Source: Iris pallida
Taxonomy: Eukaryota; Streptophyta; Magnoliopsida; Asparagales; Iridaceae
Reading direction: 5' to 3'
Length of the DNA: 64,000 nt
NCBI GenBank assembly: GCA_029216955.1
Contig: JANAVB010004063.1
Location: forward strand, 1 to 64,000
In this document: piece by piece, positions 47,366 through 58,404 of the stretch
Layout of the letters: the number at the start of each line of letters is the position of its first letter
How positions within the stretch are numbered: the stretch's first letter is position 1
The notes under the pieces: generated by a model
The model's database searches: none
What the model saw: the letters and a program-made list of their open reading frames with translations, nothing else
Told to the model about the DNA's origin: nothing
Made by a program: the position numbers and the translations under genes

Positions 47366-50265
47366 CTAACTTCTCTACTGCTGAGAAGTTGGTGACGCAA
47401 TCGGACGCAGCCAAACTTGGCTCCACACAACAGATGCTGGTCGTCCGCTTCGACCAACAAGCGTTTGAAGAAATGCTCTCCGACGGGAGCACTGGCCCGG
47501 TCAGAAGCGAGCCCGCACGAAGAAGGCCCGCAGGGAGTGGAGGTCCAAATCATTTGCTCCTCCCCAGGTTCTGGAAGAAATGCTCTCTGTTGTCCAAGAC
47601 GGCGAAGAAAACTCTCATACGGCCCCACTTCAGACCGGAGAGGACTCTGCTGTCCCCAAGTTCGGTAAAGGAAAATACTTCGATGCTGGACATGCCGAGA
47701 CAAAGAGGAACTCTATGTAGTCCAAGCTGCATAAGGGCGCCAGCCGCATGGAGAAGGCTCATGTGGCCACAAAAGCCAGCCGCATGGGGAAGGCTCCTAC
47801 GGCCACAACTGCCAGTCGCATGAAGGAGGCTCATGCGGCCACAACTCCCGGCCGCATGCAAACTGCTCAAGCGGCCACAAGTGCTAGCCGCATGCAGACT
47901 ACTTATACGGCCAAAGAGGACAGCCGTATGAAGACAGCCTATGCGGCCACCAATTCCAGCCGCAGACCATCTGCTCCATGCGGCTCGGGTTCAGTCTTTG
48001 ACCGCCTCTCATGCGATCCTGACTCCAGATGCTCCCAAAAAAATGTGCTAGACTCTGTGCGACACAACTTGGACTCTTTCTACTATGCACCCTTGGGCGC
48101 TATGACGAAGAAGTCTAGGACAGCACGGGCTCGGCGAGCTCGGTCAGCTGTCCCAACCTCTGACCGCTCGAGCGCTCCGCTTACTATTATACGAGCCTCC
48201 GATGGAAATTTGTACAGAACCACTCGAGTCCAGCCCCCAATGGCAAACGGATAGAGTGGTTCCCAAGAGTCTCCCAACAATCAGGGAGCAAACATGGTGC
48301 CAACACACTCGGGAGCTCGAAATTCTCGGGCCCATAAAACGGGTGTAAAGGTTGCTCGAGATACACTTGACTTGCGTGATGTGATCCTTCACAAGCACAA
48401 GGAAAGAGGCAAAAACTTGGTGTACAGAGAGTCCTTCCATGGACATCACTGCACCCAAGTTATTGTCAACTGCTGCTGCAACAGCGTGGCAGACCGACGT
48501 ACCATCTTCCAACGACTGCAACAACCAGGATCGGTCCCGCAACAAAGCTCGAAAGACGAGGCGCTTCTTGTCGTCTCCTGTAATTCTGTTCGGAAGATCC
48601 CTACCGGCAGGGGAGGAAAGAAAATGAATGTCTCCAGACCAAAAATCTCAACCAGCGCAACCAAAAAACTCTCTTCTAAGCGGTTGTCCACAACCGTTAC
48701 AGGAGGAGTTTTCCAAGGTACTCGCTCGAAGACAAAATCTGCCACACTTGAAGATTCATCGTCCTCATCCCTGGGGGTCGCTGGAGCTGGGGGTAGCACT
48801 CCTCCGAACATCTATAACAATCCGATGTTCCAAGAAGATGAGCCAGGGGAAACAGTTCCCCCAACAGATACAGCAGGTTTCGACGTCCCCGAAGACGTCC
48901 ATAACTCTCAAGACGAAGCAAGATCTGAAGCTGGGTGTACCACTCCTTCGGAGTTCGAACCAGAGGAGAACATTCCAACATATCCCGACGACTTCTATGT
49001 GTAAGGGTATGATTCGGAGGGCACGTCTTCCATCGTCCCTTCTATTTCTCCTCATGTGAGGACGGTGTTCATGACGAACAACGATCAAGACGGCCCCAGT
49101 GATCGCCAACGCATCGACACTCTGGAGGCCATACTTCACAATTTGGTCAAGTCCGTGGACGAGATCAAAGCGGCCCTACCGGCTTTGCAAGGGAGAACGC
49201 CTAGCCAAACAAGCTTGGGTCCCGCGGTCAATGCGGACTCAAACTCAGCTGCGCCAAACCCGGGCAGTAATCCTCCTGGAATATCGGATCCCACCGCTAC
49301 AGACGAGGCCAGGGAGACAAGAAGAGAGGTCCAGGAGCTCCGGGCCATGTTTCATGCCCGAGAAACCTCCCAGGACCTCAGAATATGACAACCGTATCCT
49401 GCTGCATGGAGAGATGTTCCCTTTCCACCAAGATATATGCCATTCAACATCAATCCCTATGATGGCAAGACCTCTGCAAGCCGGTACATCACTTACTTCG
49501 AGCTCACAACCGACCATCTGTCCCATGACGACGCCATCCTTACGCGATTGTTCATCAGGGTATTGGAAGGGGTCGCCTTCGACTGGTACCGCAACTTGCC
49601 GGACAACTGCATACATTCCTTCGCCGGCTTCAAACGTATGTTCTTGAGAGGTTCTACGAAGTAGGACAAGACGTGACGATGTCCACCCTCATGGACGTCG
49701 GAGCTGACAAGGAACTATATTGAGCGGTTTCGCCAAACCGTGATAAAGTTACCTTCTGGTAACCCTGATTCCTCCTTAATTGAAATTTGCCAAAAGAGGC
49801 TGCTCTCCACAATAGCCTCTGGATGGGCGAAAGTCAATTTAAGGACTGGAAGACGTTCATCATTAGTGCCACCAGCGCCGAAGACAAGTTAAAGAAAGCT
49901 CGCCAACTGGGATTGCATATCTCAGAGGGAGAGGACAAGGGCAAACGTCCTAATGCCAACAACAATAACGACGGTAATTCCTCCAACAACCGAGACAACA
50001 AGGGCAAACAGGCTATGGTGGTCGACACAGCCCCGAAGCCTGAACCAAACAGACAGAAAAGCAATGATCGCAGATGACCTACTCCTTCGAGGACAGCCAT
50101 GTCAATCCTATCTTGGATAGGCTCATACAAGGAGATAGAATTCCTCTTCCCCCGCCGAGACGGGAACCTCGACCTGCAGAGATGGAGAGCCCTAAGTATT
50201 GTCACTACCATTGCTACGTCCACCATGTTACTCAGGACTGCTTCCAACTGAAGTGGTACATCTAG
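47366..50265 (+). pseudogene. gag relic of the Tat element
   Basis: The N-terminal region (about 47374-49004) is low in complexity and includes a coding repeat (47740-47985). The capsid-like retrotransposon gag domain starts near 49437: PFNINPYDGKTSASRYITYF, LTRLFIRVLEGVAFDWYRNL and SFAGFKRMF. The zinc-binding end lies near 50190 with YCHYHCYVHHVTQDCFQLK, the CxxH...H-T-x-x-C pattern of Tat gag proteins. Pieces fall in several frames (47335, 47748, 48294, 49056, 49437, 49787, 50074) with stops between, so the gene is broken. Confidence 0.75.
47740..47985 (+). repeat. Coding tandem repeat of about 30 bp in gag, with GCCGCATG cores
   Basis: About eight units of GCCAGCCGCATGnnnAnGGCT encode degenerate ten-residue blocks such as ATTASRMKEAHA. 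The core GCCGCAT/ATGCGGCC is the same word that forms arrays in the LTR and the antisense-gene intron. Confidence 0.85.
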
Positions 50266-50307
50266 AACCTGATCGATTCTAAGACCCTGGCCATTAATTT
50301 CAAGGAG

Positions 50308-51549
50308 GTGACCGTGGCGGCCAACATGATGTTAGTACAGTTCGGCAGCTTTCCTCCGACAAAGGCTCAAGACGGCGTAGTGCCCATCCCTCGAGCAACA
50401 ATGGAGGTTGCTAATCTTCCACCTTCCCGAGACCAGGCTGCTGGTCTAGTGCCCCTCACCACATCACGAGAGGAGGTCATGTGGGTCCACCCGGACCTGG
50501 TACCTGAAGTGACTCAGTCTACACCACCCTCTACCGGCAAGAAGAAGGGTAGGAAAGTCAAGTCCTGCTGCACAATCTTGACAGATGTCAAAGAAGCTAC
50601 AGCTGTCGTCACCAGGTCGGGTGCACAATCCCAACCTACACCGGGTAACTCGGCTGAAGATCATCAGCCGGCTGCTGCTGATGCTCCAGGACCTTCTCTG
50701 CCTCCGATGACCGACAAGCCTAGGCCGAAGGAGACTCGCTTTGATAAGCCACTCCGAAAAGAGGCGCCTCATGTGCTGGAGAGGCCCTACAACTTTGACA
50801 TCTTGGCACAATTGGCCAATACACTGGCCAAATTGTCATTATACGAGCACCTGAGACTCTCCAAAGATGTTCGCATCGTACTGAGCGAGGCACTCCAGAA
50901 TGCCGACGCATATCTGGCTCATGTTAATCTCACTGGAGAGAGCCAGCCTGCAGATCTCCAGGACAACGCTTGTACAGGTGTAATGCCCAATATTGTCTTC
51001 ACTCCGCAGGATATGCTTATCAAGACCAACCTGCACGACCGCCCTTTGTATTATACTGGATACATTGGCCACATCAAGGTAGATCGGATGCATATTCTTG
51101 ATCCCGGTTCTTCGATCAGCCTTATTCCAAAGAGCTTGCTTCACCATCTGTGCATCCCTATGCATCGCCTGACGCCGACAAGCACCACCATCAGTAGTTT
51201 CAATTCAGGCAGGAGCTATCCGGTCGAAAAAATTCGCTTGAAGTGCCAAATCGGCGACCTTCAGTCAGAAGTGACCTGTTATGTCATAGATGCGGACACT
51301 TCCTATAATATTCTCCTGGGGCATCCTTGGATACACGATTACATGATCATGCCTTCCACGTTGTACCAGTGCTTCAAGTACGTCGACAAGCACGGCTTAA
51401 TAAGAACCGAATTTGCCAACATTGATCCTTTCAGAGGGCTTGAATCCTACTACTCGGACTCTTGCTTTTACGAGAAGTCGAAGAGGCACCTTGTCGAAGG
51501 AGATACTCAACTCAAACTGTGGCGGCAACTGGATCGGAGAAACCTCTGA
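50308..51549 (+). CDS. Protease region of the Tat element
   Basis: A 413-aa open frame continues gag and holds the retroviral-type aspartic protease. The first half is Pro/Ala-rich linker. RFDKPLRKEA and PYNFDILAQLANT form a segment conserved in the related fragment at 40604-41575. The protease core has HILDPGSSISLIP with the catalytic Asp at 51100-51102; the usual Ser/Thr after it is Pro here. DADTSYNILLGHPWIH is the second conserved half. The frame ends at 51549, and the next reading frame overlaps it by about 90 bases, so a frameshift separates protease from the spacer. Confidence 0.75.
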   Translation: MTVAANMMLVQFGSFPPTKAQDGVVPIPRATMEVANLPPSRDQAAGLVPLTTSREEVMWVHPDLVPEVTQSTPPSTGKKKGRKVKSCCTILTDVKEATAVVTRSGAQSQPTPGNSAEDHQPAAADAPGPSLPPMTDKPRPKETRFDKPLRKEAPHVLERPYNFDILAQLANTLAKLSLYEHLRLSKDVRIVLSEALQNADAYLAHVNLTGESQPADLQDNACTGVMPNIVFTPQDMLIKTNLHDRPLYYTGYIGHIKVDRMHILDPGSSISLIPKSLLHHLCIPMHRLTPTSTTISSFNSGRSYPVEKIRLKCQIGDLQSEVTCYVIDADTSYNILLGHPWIHDYMIMPSTLYQCFKYVDKHGLIRTEFANIDPFRGLESYYSDSCFYEKSKRHLVEGDTQLKLWRQLDRRNL

Positions 51550-52490
51550 CGATCCACCTCCAAGCCCACAAACCTGGCAAAACTGCGCCCCTTACAGCCA
51601 CTCTGCGTAAGGATGCAATCAGTCACTCTGCACAAGAGGAGCAGATGATTATTCGACTCCCAAGGTCTAGCCAGGCGCCGAGACCCACTGGAAAGCCGAT
51701 GACAATCAGGCTGTCAAGAGCCGGTCAACGACAATCTGAAGAAACAAATCCTCCCGATAAGTCGATGACGATTCGTCTTTCCAGAATGAGCCGACAGCCG
51801 AGCGCTAAGTCGGGGACTGCTAGCGAGCCAACAATTCTCCGCCTGGCACCGAGCACCAAAATGGGGGTCGCTAGTGCGCCAACGACTCCATGTTCCGCTC
51901 CACCAGTGGAGCCCCTGATGATTAAGCTGTCCAGGTCATCCTCCAAGTCTTCATTAACACAGGGGGTGGATGAAGAAGAGTCAGAGCTCGCCAAGTATGT
52001 GGCTGCTCACACTGATGTTCCATCCGCAGATGATGTAATCCCACTGGAAAAGATACCTTACTTTATCAATAAAGGGCTATCTTTGAACTACCTCGAGCTT
52101 AATAAGCTCTGCACAATGTATGCTATGGAACACGGTATAGGCACCCACCTACACACACAGGTGACAAATGTTTATACCGCAAACCAACTTACTCCCGTGG
52201 AAGACGCCTGCTTCATAGTCGCGGAAAAGGATCATCCAATCATCTTCGGCCGGAAGAATGATCCACAGCCCTTTAGGATAGAAGCAGTTGATCTCGAACC
52301 CGACACCGGGAGACTGCCCATTTATCTGTATAGCTCCCGATCCAAGTATCTCATGCAAAAACAGGGGTATGATATGGAGGCTACGCCAGGCTTAAACTAC
52401 GGCAATGGTCGGCGGTTACCTTTACAGTTGTCAGTCCCGGCTGAAAAACCACGGGATTACTACAACAAGACCAGACGTGGGCTAGGTTAG
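51543..52490 (+). CDS. Spacer protein between protease and reverse transcriptase, with IRLSR repeats
   Basis: The open frame starting at 51462 overlaps protease. From 51543 it reads as a distinct region with six copies of a hydrophobic-basic motif: LTIHLQ, MIIRLPR, MTIRLSR, MTIRLSR, TILRLAP and MIKLSR (residues 28-158 of the frame), spaced by 18-34 residues of Ser/Pro/Thr-rich linker. The second half ends with MQKQGYDMEATPGLNYGNGR, like the GY...GLG...G stretch before reverse transcriptase in Tat elements. It stays in the reverse transcriptase frame; the stop at 52488 is one of several in-frame stops before RT. Function unknown. Confidence 0.6.
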   Translation, partial: PLTIHLQAHKPGKTAPLTATLRKDAISHSAQEEQMIIRLPRSSQAPRPTGKPMTIRLSRAGQRQSEETNPPDKSMTIRLSRMSRQPSAKSGTASEPTILRLAPSTKMGVASAPTTPCSAPPVEPLMIKLSRSSSKSSLTQGVDEEESELAKYVAAHTDVPSADDVIPLEKIPYFINKGLSLNYLELNKLCTMYAMEHGIGTHLHTQVTNVYTANQLTPVEDACFIVAEKDHPIIFGRKNDPQPFRIEAVDLEPDTGRLPIYLYSSRSKYLMQKQGYDMEATPGLNYGNGRRLPLQLSVPAEKPRDYYNKTRRGLG

Positions 52491-54499
52491 GTTACACCTG
52501 CAATGACCCCTAAAAGCTCAGATGTGGAATGTGACTAGCATTCACACTCAACTGGATCACCAACTTCTGATTCGGATGTCAGCATCGGAGACGTATTCAG
52601 GCAAGTCTTGTCTGTCAATATGGCATTCGCCGACGCCTACAAAGAAGATGAAGACATTCCTGAACTTCTTGAGTTAGAGCCGTGGGCCCAACAGCTAGAT
52701 GCGCAATGGGAAAAGTGATTCAAACAAAGAGAGCCGCCTACTGAAGATGAGGCCATGCAAGTTGACCTCGACGATGAGTCTTCTCCAAAACCAATCTTCG
52801 TTAGCAAAAGCCTGATAGACGAAGAGCGGGAATCACTACTGCAACTCGTCAAAGAATATATTGATGTATTTTCCTTGAGTTATGAGGACATGCCAGGGCT
52901 GAACTCTGAGGTTGCACTTCACAAGCTCAACATTCGGCCGGACGCAAAGCCGGTCAAGCAACAGCAACGACGCTTCCGTCCGGACATCATGAATTCTATC
53001 GAAGCTGAAGTCAACAAACTGATAGCCAGCGGCTTCATCCGTGAGGAACAACATCCAGACTGGGTCGCCAACATAGTACCAGTCCTCAAGAAGAATGGAA
53101 AGATTCAAATTTGTATCGACTTCTAAAATCTAAATGAAGCATGTCCTAAAGATAAGTTCCCTCTTCCCATCACGGACATTATGATTGACAACACATGTGA
53201 CTTTGAGCGTATGTCATTCATGGATGGCTTCTCAGGATACAACCAAATTAAGATGTTTCCTGATGACGAAAAGCATATATCATTCCGAACACCGATTGGC
53301 GTGTACTGTTACACAGTCATGCCCTTCAGTTTAAAAAATGCTGGCGCCACATATCAAAGAGCCATGAGTGTCAACTTTAGAGATCACTTGCGTAAGAATG
53401 TGGAGTGTTATGTTGATGACATCACTGTTAAAAGCCGCTCTAAGGGAGACCATCTGCAGGATCTGAGGACGGTATTCGACCTGATTCGAGCGCACAACTT
53501 GAAGATGAATCCTACCAAATCCTTCTTAGGCTTATCCAGTAGAAAATTTCTGGGTTTTATCATTACTGCCCAGGGAATTCATATAGATTCGGAGAAGACG
53601 AAGGCAATCATGGAGATGAGCCCCCCGAGAAATCTCCGTGAACTTCGAGGCCTTCAGGGGAGGCTAGCTTACATCAGGAGGTTCATTTCTAACATCTTCG
53701 AACGATGTCAACCATTCATCCACCTCATGAAGAAGGGCGTCTCATTCATATGGGATGAAGAATGCCAACGCGTATTCGACAACATCAAAGAATATCTGTC
53801 GAACCCTCCAGTCCTGGTGGCCTCGGTTGCTGAAAAACCATTCCTGCTATATGTGCGAGCGATGGAGCATTCTTTTGGTGCTCTACTAGCACAAAATAAT
53901 GATGCAGGCCATGAGCAAGCTATATATTACCTCAGCCGAATGACGATGGGGCCTGAGCATCGATACACTGCCGTGGAGAAGGAGTGCATCGCTCTGGTGT
54001 TCGCCATTCAGAAGATGCGACACTATGTCACGGGACAAACCATACATGTGATATCACGAGTCAACCCTCTCAGGGTCCTTATGACCAAATCGGGTGCACT
54101 CAGCTTTCGCCTTGCCACCTGGGCAATATTATTGTCTCCCTACCACATGATCTTCGTTCCGCAAAAGGCTGTTAAAGGTCAAGCTCTGGCAGACTTCCTA
54201 GCAGCCCACCCAGGTTCAGAGTCAACCAGAATATACGAAAAGATTCCAGATGAGTTCGCCAATTCAAATATGGCCTCTCATGATGCCGTGTGGCAAATGT
54301 TCTTCGACGGCGCTTCGAGAACCGGGACCAAGGAAAACATCATCGCTGGAGTCAGAGTGGTGCTGATTTCTCCCTCCGGGCTAGTGATCAACCGGGCTTA
54401 CTCCCTAATAGAGCCATGTTTAAACAACGTGGCTGAGTACAACGCTTTGGTCATTGGCCTCCAACTTATAAAGGAGCTGGGAGTAGAGTACCTGGAACC
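52491..54499 (+). pseudogene. Reverse transcriptase, RNase H and start of the second RNase H of the Tat element
   Basis: RT begins near 52900 with HKLNIRPDAKPVKQQQRRF and VNKLIASGFIREEQHPDWVA, followed by VPVLKKNGKIQICIDF. An in-frame TAA (53124-53126) stands where Arg is usual in the CIDFRNLN motif. After it come MSFMDGFSGYNQIKM, MPFSLKNAGATYQRAM and the catalytic YVDD (53409-53420). Gypsy RNase H follows with YLSRMTMGPEHRYTAVEKEC. A linker leads to a second RNase H starting WQMFFDGASRTGTKEN (54289-54336), whose FDGAS Asp is intact, and NVAEYNALVIGL. A solo LTR at 54500 interrupts it and it resumes at 55775. Other in-frame stops lie near 52488, 52530 and 52716. Confidence 0.9.
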
Positions 54500-55769
54500 T
54501 GTTAGGGTTATATACTAAAAGCATCACTTTTGTAGTAACCTTATTTCCTTAAATTTTGAATGAGAATCATATGGGCAAATGTTTGCATATTGTATTTGTT
54601 GCAAGTGTTAATGCAAATGTCTGATATTCTATATTATAGATAATATGGTGTGTGGTGTCACACAGAAGATCATATTATCAGTTTCCTATGGAGTATATAA
54701 ATAGTTCACAACCTAGATGGACTTGGACAATCTATTGGAAAGGTTGTAGTGTAATCTGGTATTAGTCTATCTTGACTATAGGTTTACACTAGTATACTTT
54801 GTGTGTATTGAACAGGACCACTTGAGGTTGTTCTCTTTGTACTGACTACATAAGAGAACAAATACCTCTGTTATTATAGATGCTTGTACTCTTAATCCGG
54901 ATATAATAATGGACATATATATGCAATGTGTATTACTTTGACTCATAAAAGAGTGAGATTCATTATGGATCAACAACCTCTATGAATTGGGTAATAACAT
55001 TGTATGTATGATAGGCTGTTGATTATAAATGGAATCCATGTCCCGATACATCGGGTTGATGATGTCCTCTTAAGGAGCTCATAAGGATTGTCATGTAAAC
55101 CCTGCAAGTGGATTATATCCGACATGACAAATAAAGTTGAGCGGTACTACTTAAGGATAAAAGATGTCGAATTAATATAGTTGTCAGTAACTTAATTTGA
55201 TCGACGGACATACGATATCTTAACATGGGGAGCCAAACGAGCATATAATAAAAGGAGCCCACAAACATAATTTGGGATTAGGGAGGTAGTGCAATAATAG
55301 CTCATTAGTGGACCGAGCTATTGTTAATGGGCCTGGATTGTGTGTTCGGGCTGAACACGGGATATCCAGATCCGTTAGGAGGCCTAACCCTAATTTCTCC
55401 TCATGGTCCCTGCCGTAGCCTATATATATCCTCTATTCTCTGGCCGCCAGATGACTGATCAGAAATCTAAAATTTTCTCTAAATTCGTGATTCACGTAAG
55501 GAGAGAAAGAGAGTGCTGCCAAGGAGAAAAAAAAGTTGGGAGATCGTCGCCCATACGATGTCCAACTCGAGGAAGGAATACGTACAGAAGATCTTGGGGT
55601 CGTCCGCTCGAGATTGCCAGGAATTACTTGTCTCCTTTCCGTCGCAGGTATAATTCGTGAACCCTAGTTTCCGCCTATGAAGGATTAGAACACGTATTAG
55701 ATCTGTTTAACTTTCTATCGATCAATACGCACACCAAATGAAGGGTCCGGGGAATCTCCAGTTCCATCA
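54500..55769 (+). mobile_element. Solo LTR, 1.27 kb, probably Copia, inside the second RNase H
   Basis: It begins TGTTAGGGTTATATACTAAA and ends CAGTTCCATCA, flanked by GAACC on both sides (54495-54499, 55770-55774). After its removal the RNase H frame runs straight on with CGDSQLIVNQI, as expected. A TATATATAT box at 55421 is followed by a leader-like stretch. The start word is typical of plant Copia LTRs, and no internal domain is present. Confidence 0.9.
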
Positions 55770-55774
55770 GAACC

Positions 55775-57311
55775 ATGTGGCGATTCGCAGTTAATCGTCA
55801 ATCAGATCCGGGGTTCGTACGAAGTTCGCCATGAAGATATGATCCCCTACCATCAAATAGCGATCAACATCATTTGAAGGGTTCTTTATAGAACATGTTC
55901 CCAGACTCCAGAATATTGAAGCCGATGTCCTAGCAGGCCTTGTCGTTTCCCTAACGGTTCCGAATCATGCTCATCACTTGGTTGACGTGATAGGCCATGA
56001 ATTGGTCTGTCCCAAGAGCAACGTTCAATTTGTGGTGAGTTATTCTACTCAGACGGTCGACGAAACACCAGACTGGAGACAACCACGCATAGACTTCGTA
56101 GTCTATGGCATCTTGCCCGAAAATCCAAAAGAAGCCACTTCTATTAGAAGGCGTTTCCTCAGATTCTTCAACGATACAGAGACGAAAATGTTGTGTCGGC
56201 GATCCTACGATGGATTACTGCTTCGGTGTCTATCAAATACAGAAACCAAAGAAGTCGTACGCGAAGCTCATGACGACGTCTGCGGGGCCCATCAGCCTGG
56301 CCCAAAATTACAAGGCCACCTTCGCTTGATGGGCTATTACTGGCCCACGATCTTAGCGGATGCGATAGACTATGCGAGGAAGTACAAAGCCTGTCAGGTC
56401 CATACAGATTTTATCCACCAGCCATCCGAGTTTCTACATCCAATGGTGGCATCCTGGCCATTCGAAGCATGGGGAATGGACATCATTGGTCCGATCACTC
56501 CGCCTTCGTCCCGAGGACATCGCTTTATACTCGCAATCACAGATTACTTCTCCAAAGGTGCGGAGGCTATTCCACTGGCAGAAGTAAAGACTTCAAATGT
56601 GATCAGCTTCCTCAAGCATCACGTCATCTATCGCTTTGGACTGCCCCGAAGGATCATCCACAATAATTGTCCGCAGTTCGCAAGCCACGCCTTCTATCGA
56701 TTCTGCGACAAACACCGAATCCAGAATATTACTTCAATGCCGTATAATCCGACAGCGAATGGGTTGGCAGAAGCATTCAACAAAACTATCATCAAGCTGC
56801 TCAAGAACTTCGTGTCTTCCAACAAACGCGACTGGAATGAGAAGCTTGGCGAGTGCTTATGGGCGTACCAACGGAAAACACACCATTCTCTCTGGTGTAT
56901 GGGAGTGAGGCAGTTCTCCCACTGGAGACTCAAATCCCCTCGCTCCGCGTCGCCCTAACTTACCGATTGACGACAGATGATAATCACCGTCGCCGGCTAC
57001 AAGAGTTGGAGGCCTTAGATGAGAAGCGTCCGTTAGCTCAACAACGAATCGAGCTGTATCAAGCACGCATCTCGGGAGCTTTCAACAAGAAGGTTAAACT
57101 CAGAACATTCCAAGTGGGCGATCTTGTTCTGGCAGTTCGGAGGCCGATGGTTATAACTCACAAAACCGTCGACAAATTCCAGCCAAAGTGGGAAGGCCCA
57201 TTTGTCATCGAGGATGTATTCTCCAATGGTGCTTACCGCCTCGTAAAACAAAATGGAGACTTGCTCATGTTGCCCGACAACGACAAGTTCCTGAAGAAAT
57301 ATTATGTCTAA
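55775..57311 (+). pseudogene. End of second RNase H and integrase of the Tat element
   Basis: RNase H ends with GDSQLIVNQIRGSYEVRHED (55780-55840). After a frameshift, the integrase frame (55978-56958) has a zinc-binding part, AHDDVCGAH...YKACQVH, in which one of the two usual Cys residues is Tyr. The core has WGMDIIGPI with the first Asp. The second Asp, normally in TDNGTQF, is Asn in HNNCPQF (56662-56664). The Glu is in NGLAEAFNK. A frameshift near 56890 moves to the frame with FSLVYGSEAVLPLE and the C-terminal GPY/F-type domain (KWEGPFVIEDVFSNGAYRL), ending at 57311. The loss of a catalytic acid makes this integrase inactive. Confidence 0.9.
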
Positions 57312-58404
57312 ATGACATCCTCCAAATCAACCAGATAGTTGAGTTATGTACACGCTGGTACCGCTGAACTTACACTCTGGTCACTCCAAATGAATCTATA
57401 TTACGTCTTTTGGGTAGTAAGTCACGTATGATCATACCTCTGAACTTCTTCCCTAAAAGGGCATTTTTCTCATGATCTGCTACCCGTACTCTCAGTGCAT
57501 AAAAAAGGGGTAACAGGTCCACAAATTTTTCGAAACAACCACGTCGATGTTACCTCTGAGTTGTTTCTCTTCCACCAAAAACAAACCACCCCTACATAAA
57601 ACTTACACGTCTACATTACCTCTGAGTTGTTCTATGTATCTTCCGCTGAGTCCACTCCTGCCACGTCCTCATTACCTCTAAGCAGGAAGACTCCGCGGTA
57701 AAACCCCCATACTTGCCACGTCCTCATTACCTCTGAGTAAGTATGTTAGTTTTCTCTCAACTTATTATTCGTACCCAAAACCGGGGTATGCCAAGGATAA
57801 TAGGCCCACAAATATCCTCTATTGACCACAAATGTCCTCTGTTGACCATGAATGTCCTCTGTTGACCATAAATGTCCTCTATTGACCATAAATGTCCTCT
57901 GTTGACCACAAATGTCCTCGATTGACCATAAATATCCTCTGCTGACCACAAATCCTATATTAAGTTCTCTAGTACGTATACCTCCTTTTCTCATTATGCC
58001 TCGGGGGCCAGCTGCTCCATGGCATTCTTTCGTCCGATGCCAAGAACCTCCATGGCCACCTTACCATGGAATCGTTCTAGGTATCCCTCTCAAACTTATT
58101 ACCCGTACCTAAAACCAAGGTATGCCAAGAGTAATAGGTCCACAAATAGTCCCCCAGTGGAACAAACACATAATACCAAAGATGTAGTACAAGCATGACA
58201 GATAAAAGATGATGCAAACAAAGTCATTTATTTAAGTCAAAAGTAATACATTCTCTGGGACCACGTCCCTGTCAAAAAGATGAAGAAACATAAAGAAAGA
58301 AAGAAAAAGGCCGACTATGGTTCGGCGATACATAATTCTCTGAGACGGTCCCTCAGCACGGCCGTCGACCGCTCAAACCGCCGCTTGGCCCGGCGCTCGG
58401 CCTA
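57312..58404. other. Spacer between integrase and the antisense gene
   Basis: No plus-strand gene is seen. The phrase CACGTCCTCATTACCTCTGAG recurs between 57600 and 57740. The phrase GGTATGCCAAG(G/A)(A/G)TAATAGG(C/T)CCACA occurs at 57785 and 58120. This must contain the 3' end of the antisense transcript. Confidence 0.5.
57806..57955. repeat. 20-bp tandem repeat, about 7.5 copies
   Basis: Units of CCA(C/T)AAATGTCCTCTGTTGA repeat head to tail with an exact 20-bp period and few substitutions. They lie between integrase and the antisense gene. Confidence 0.95.

Noticed and set aside
57806..57955. CRISPR array
   Set aside because: Units are contiguous 20-bp tandem repeats without unique spacers.
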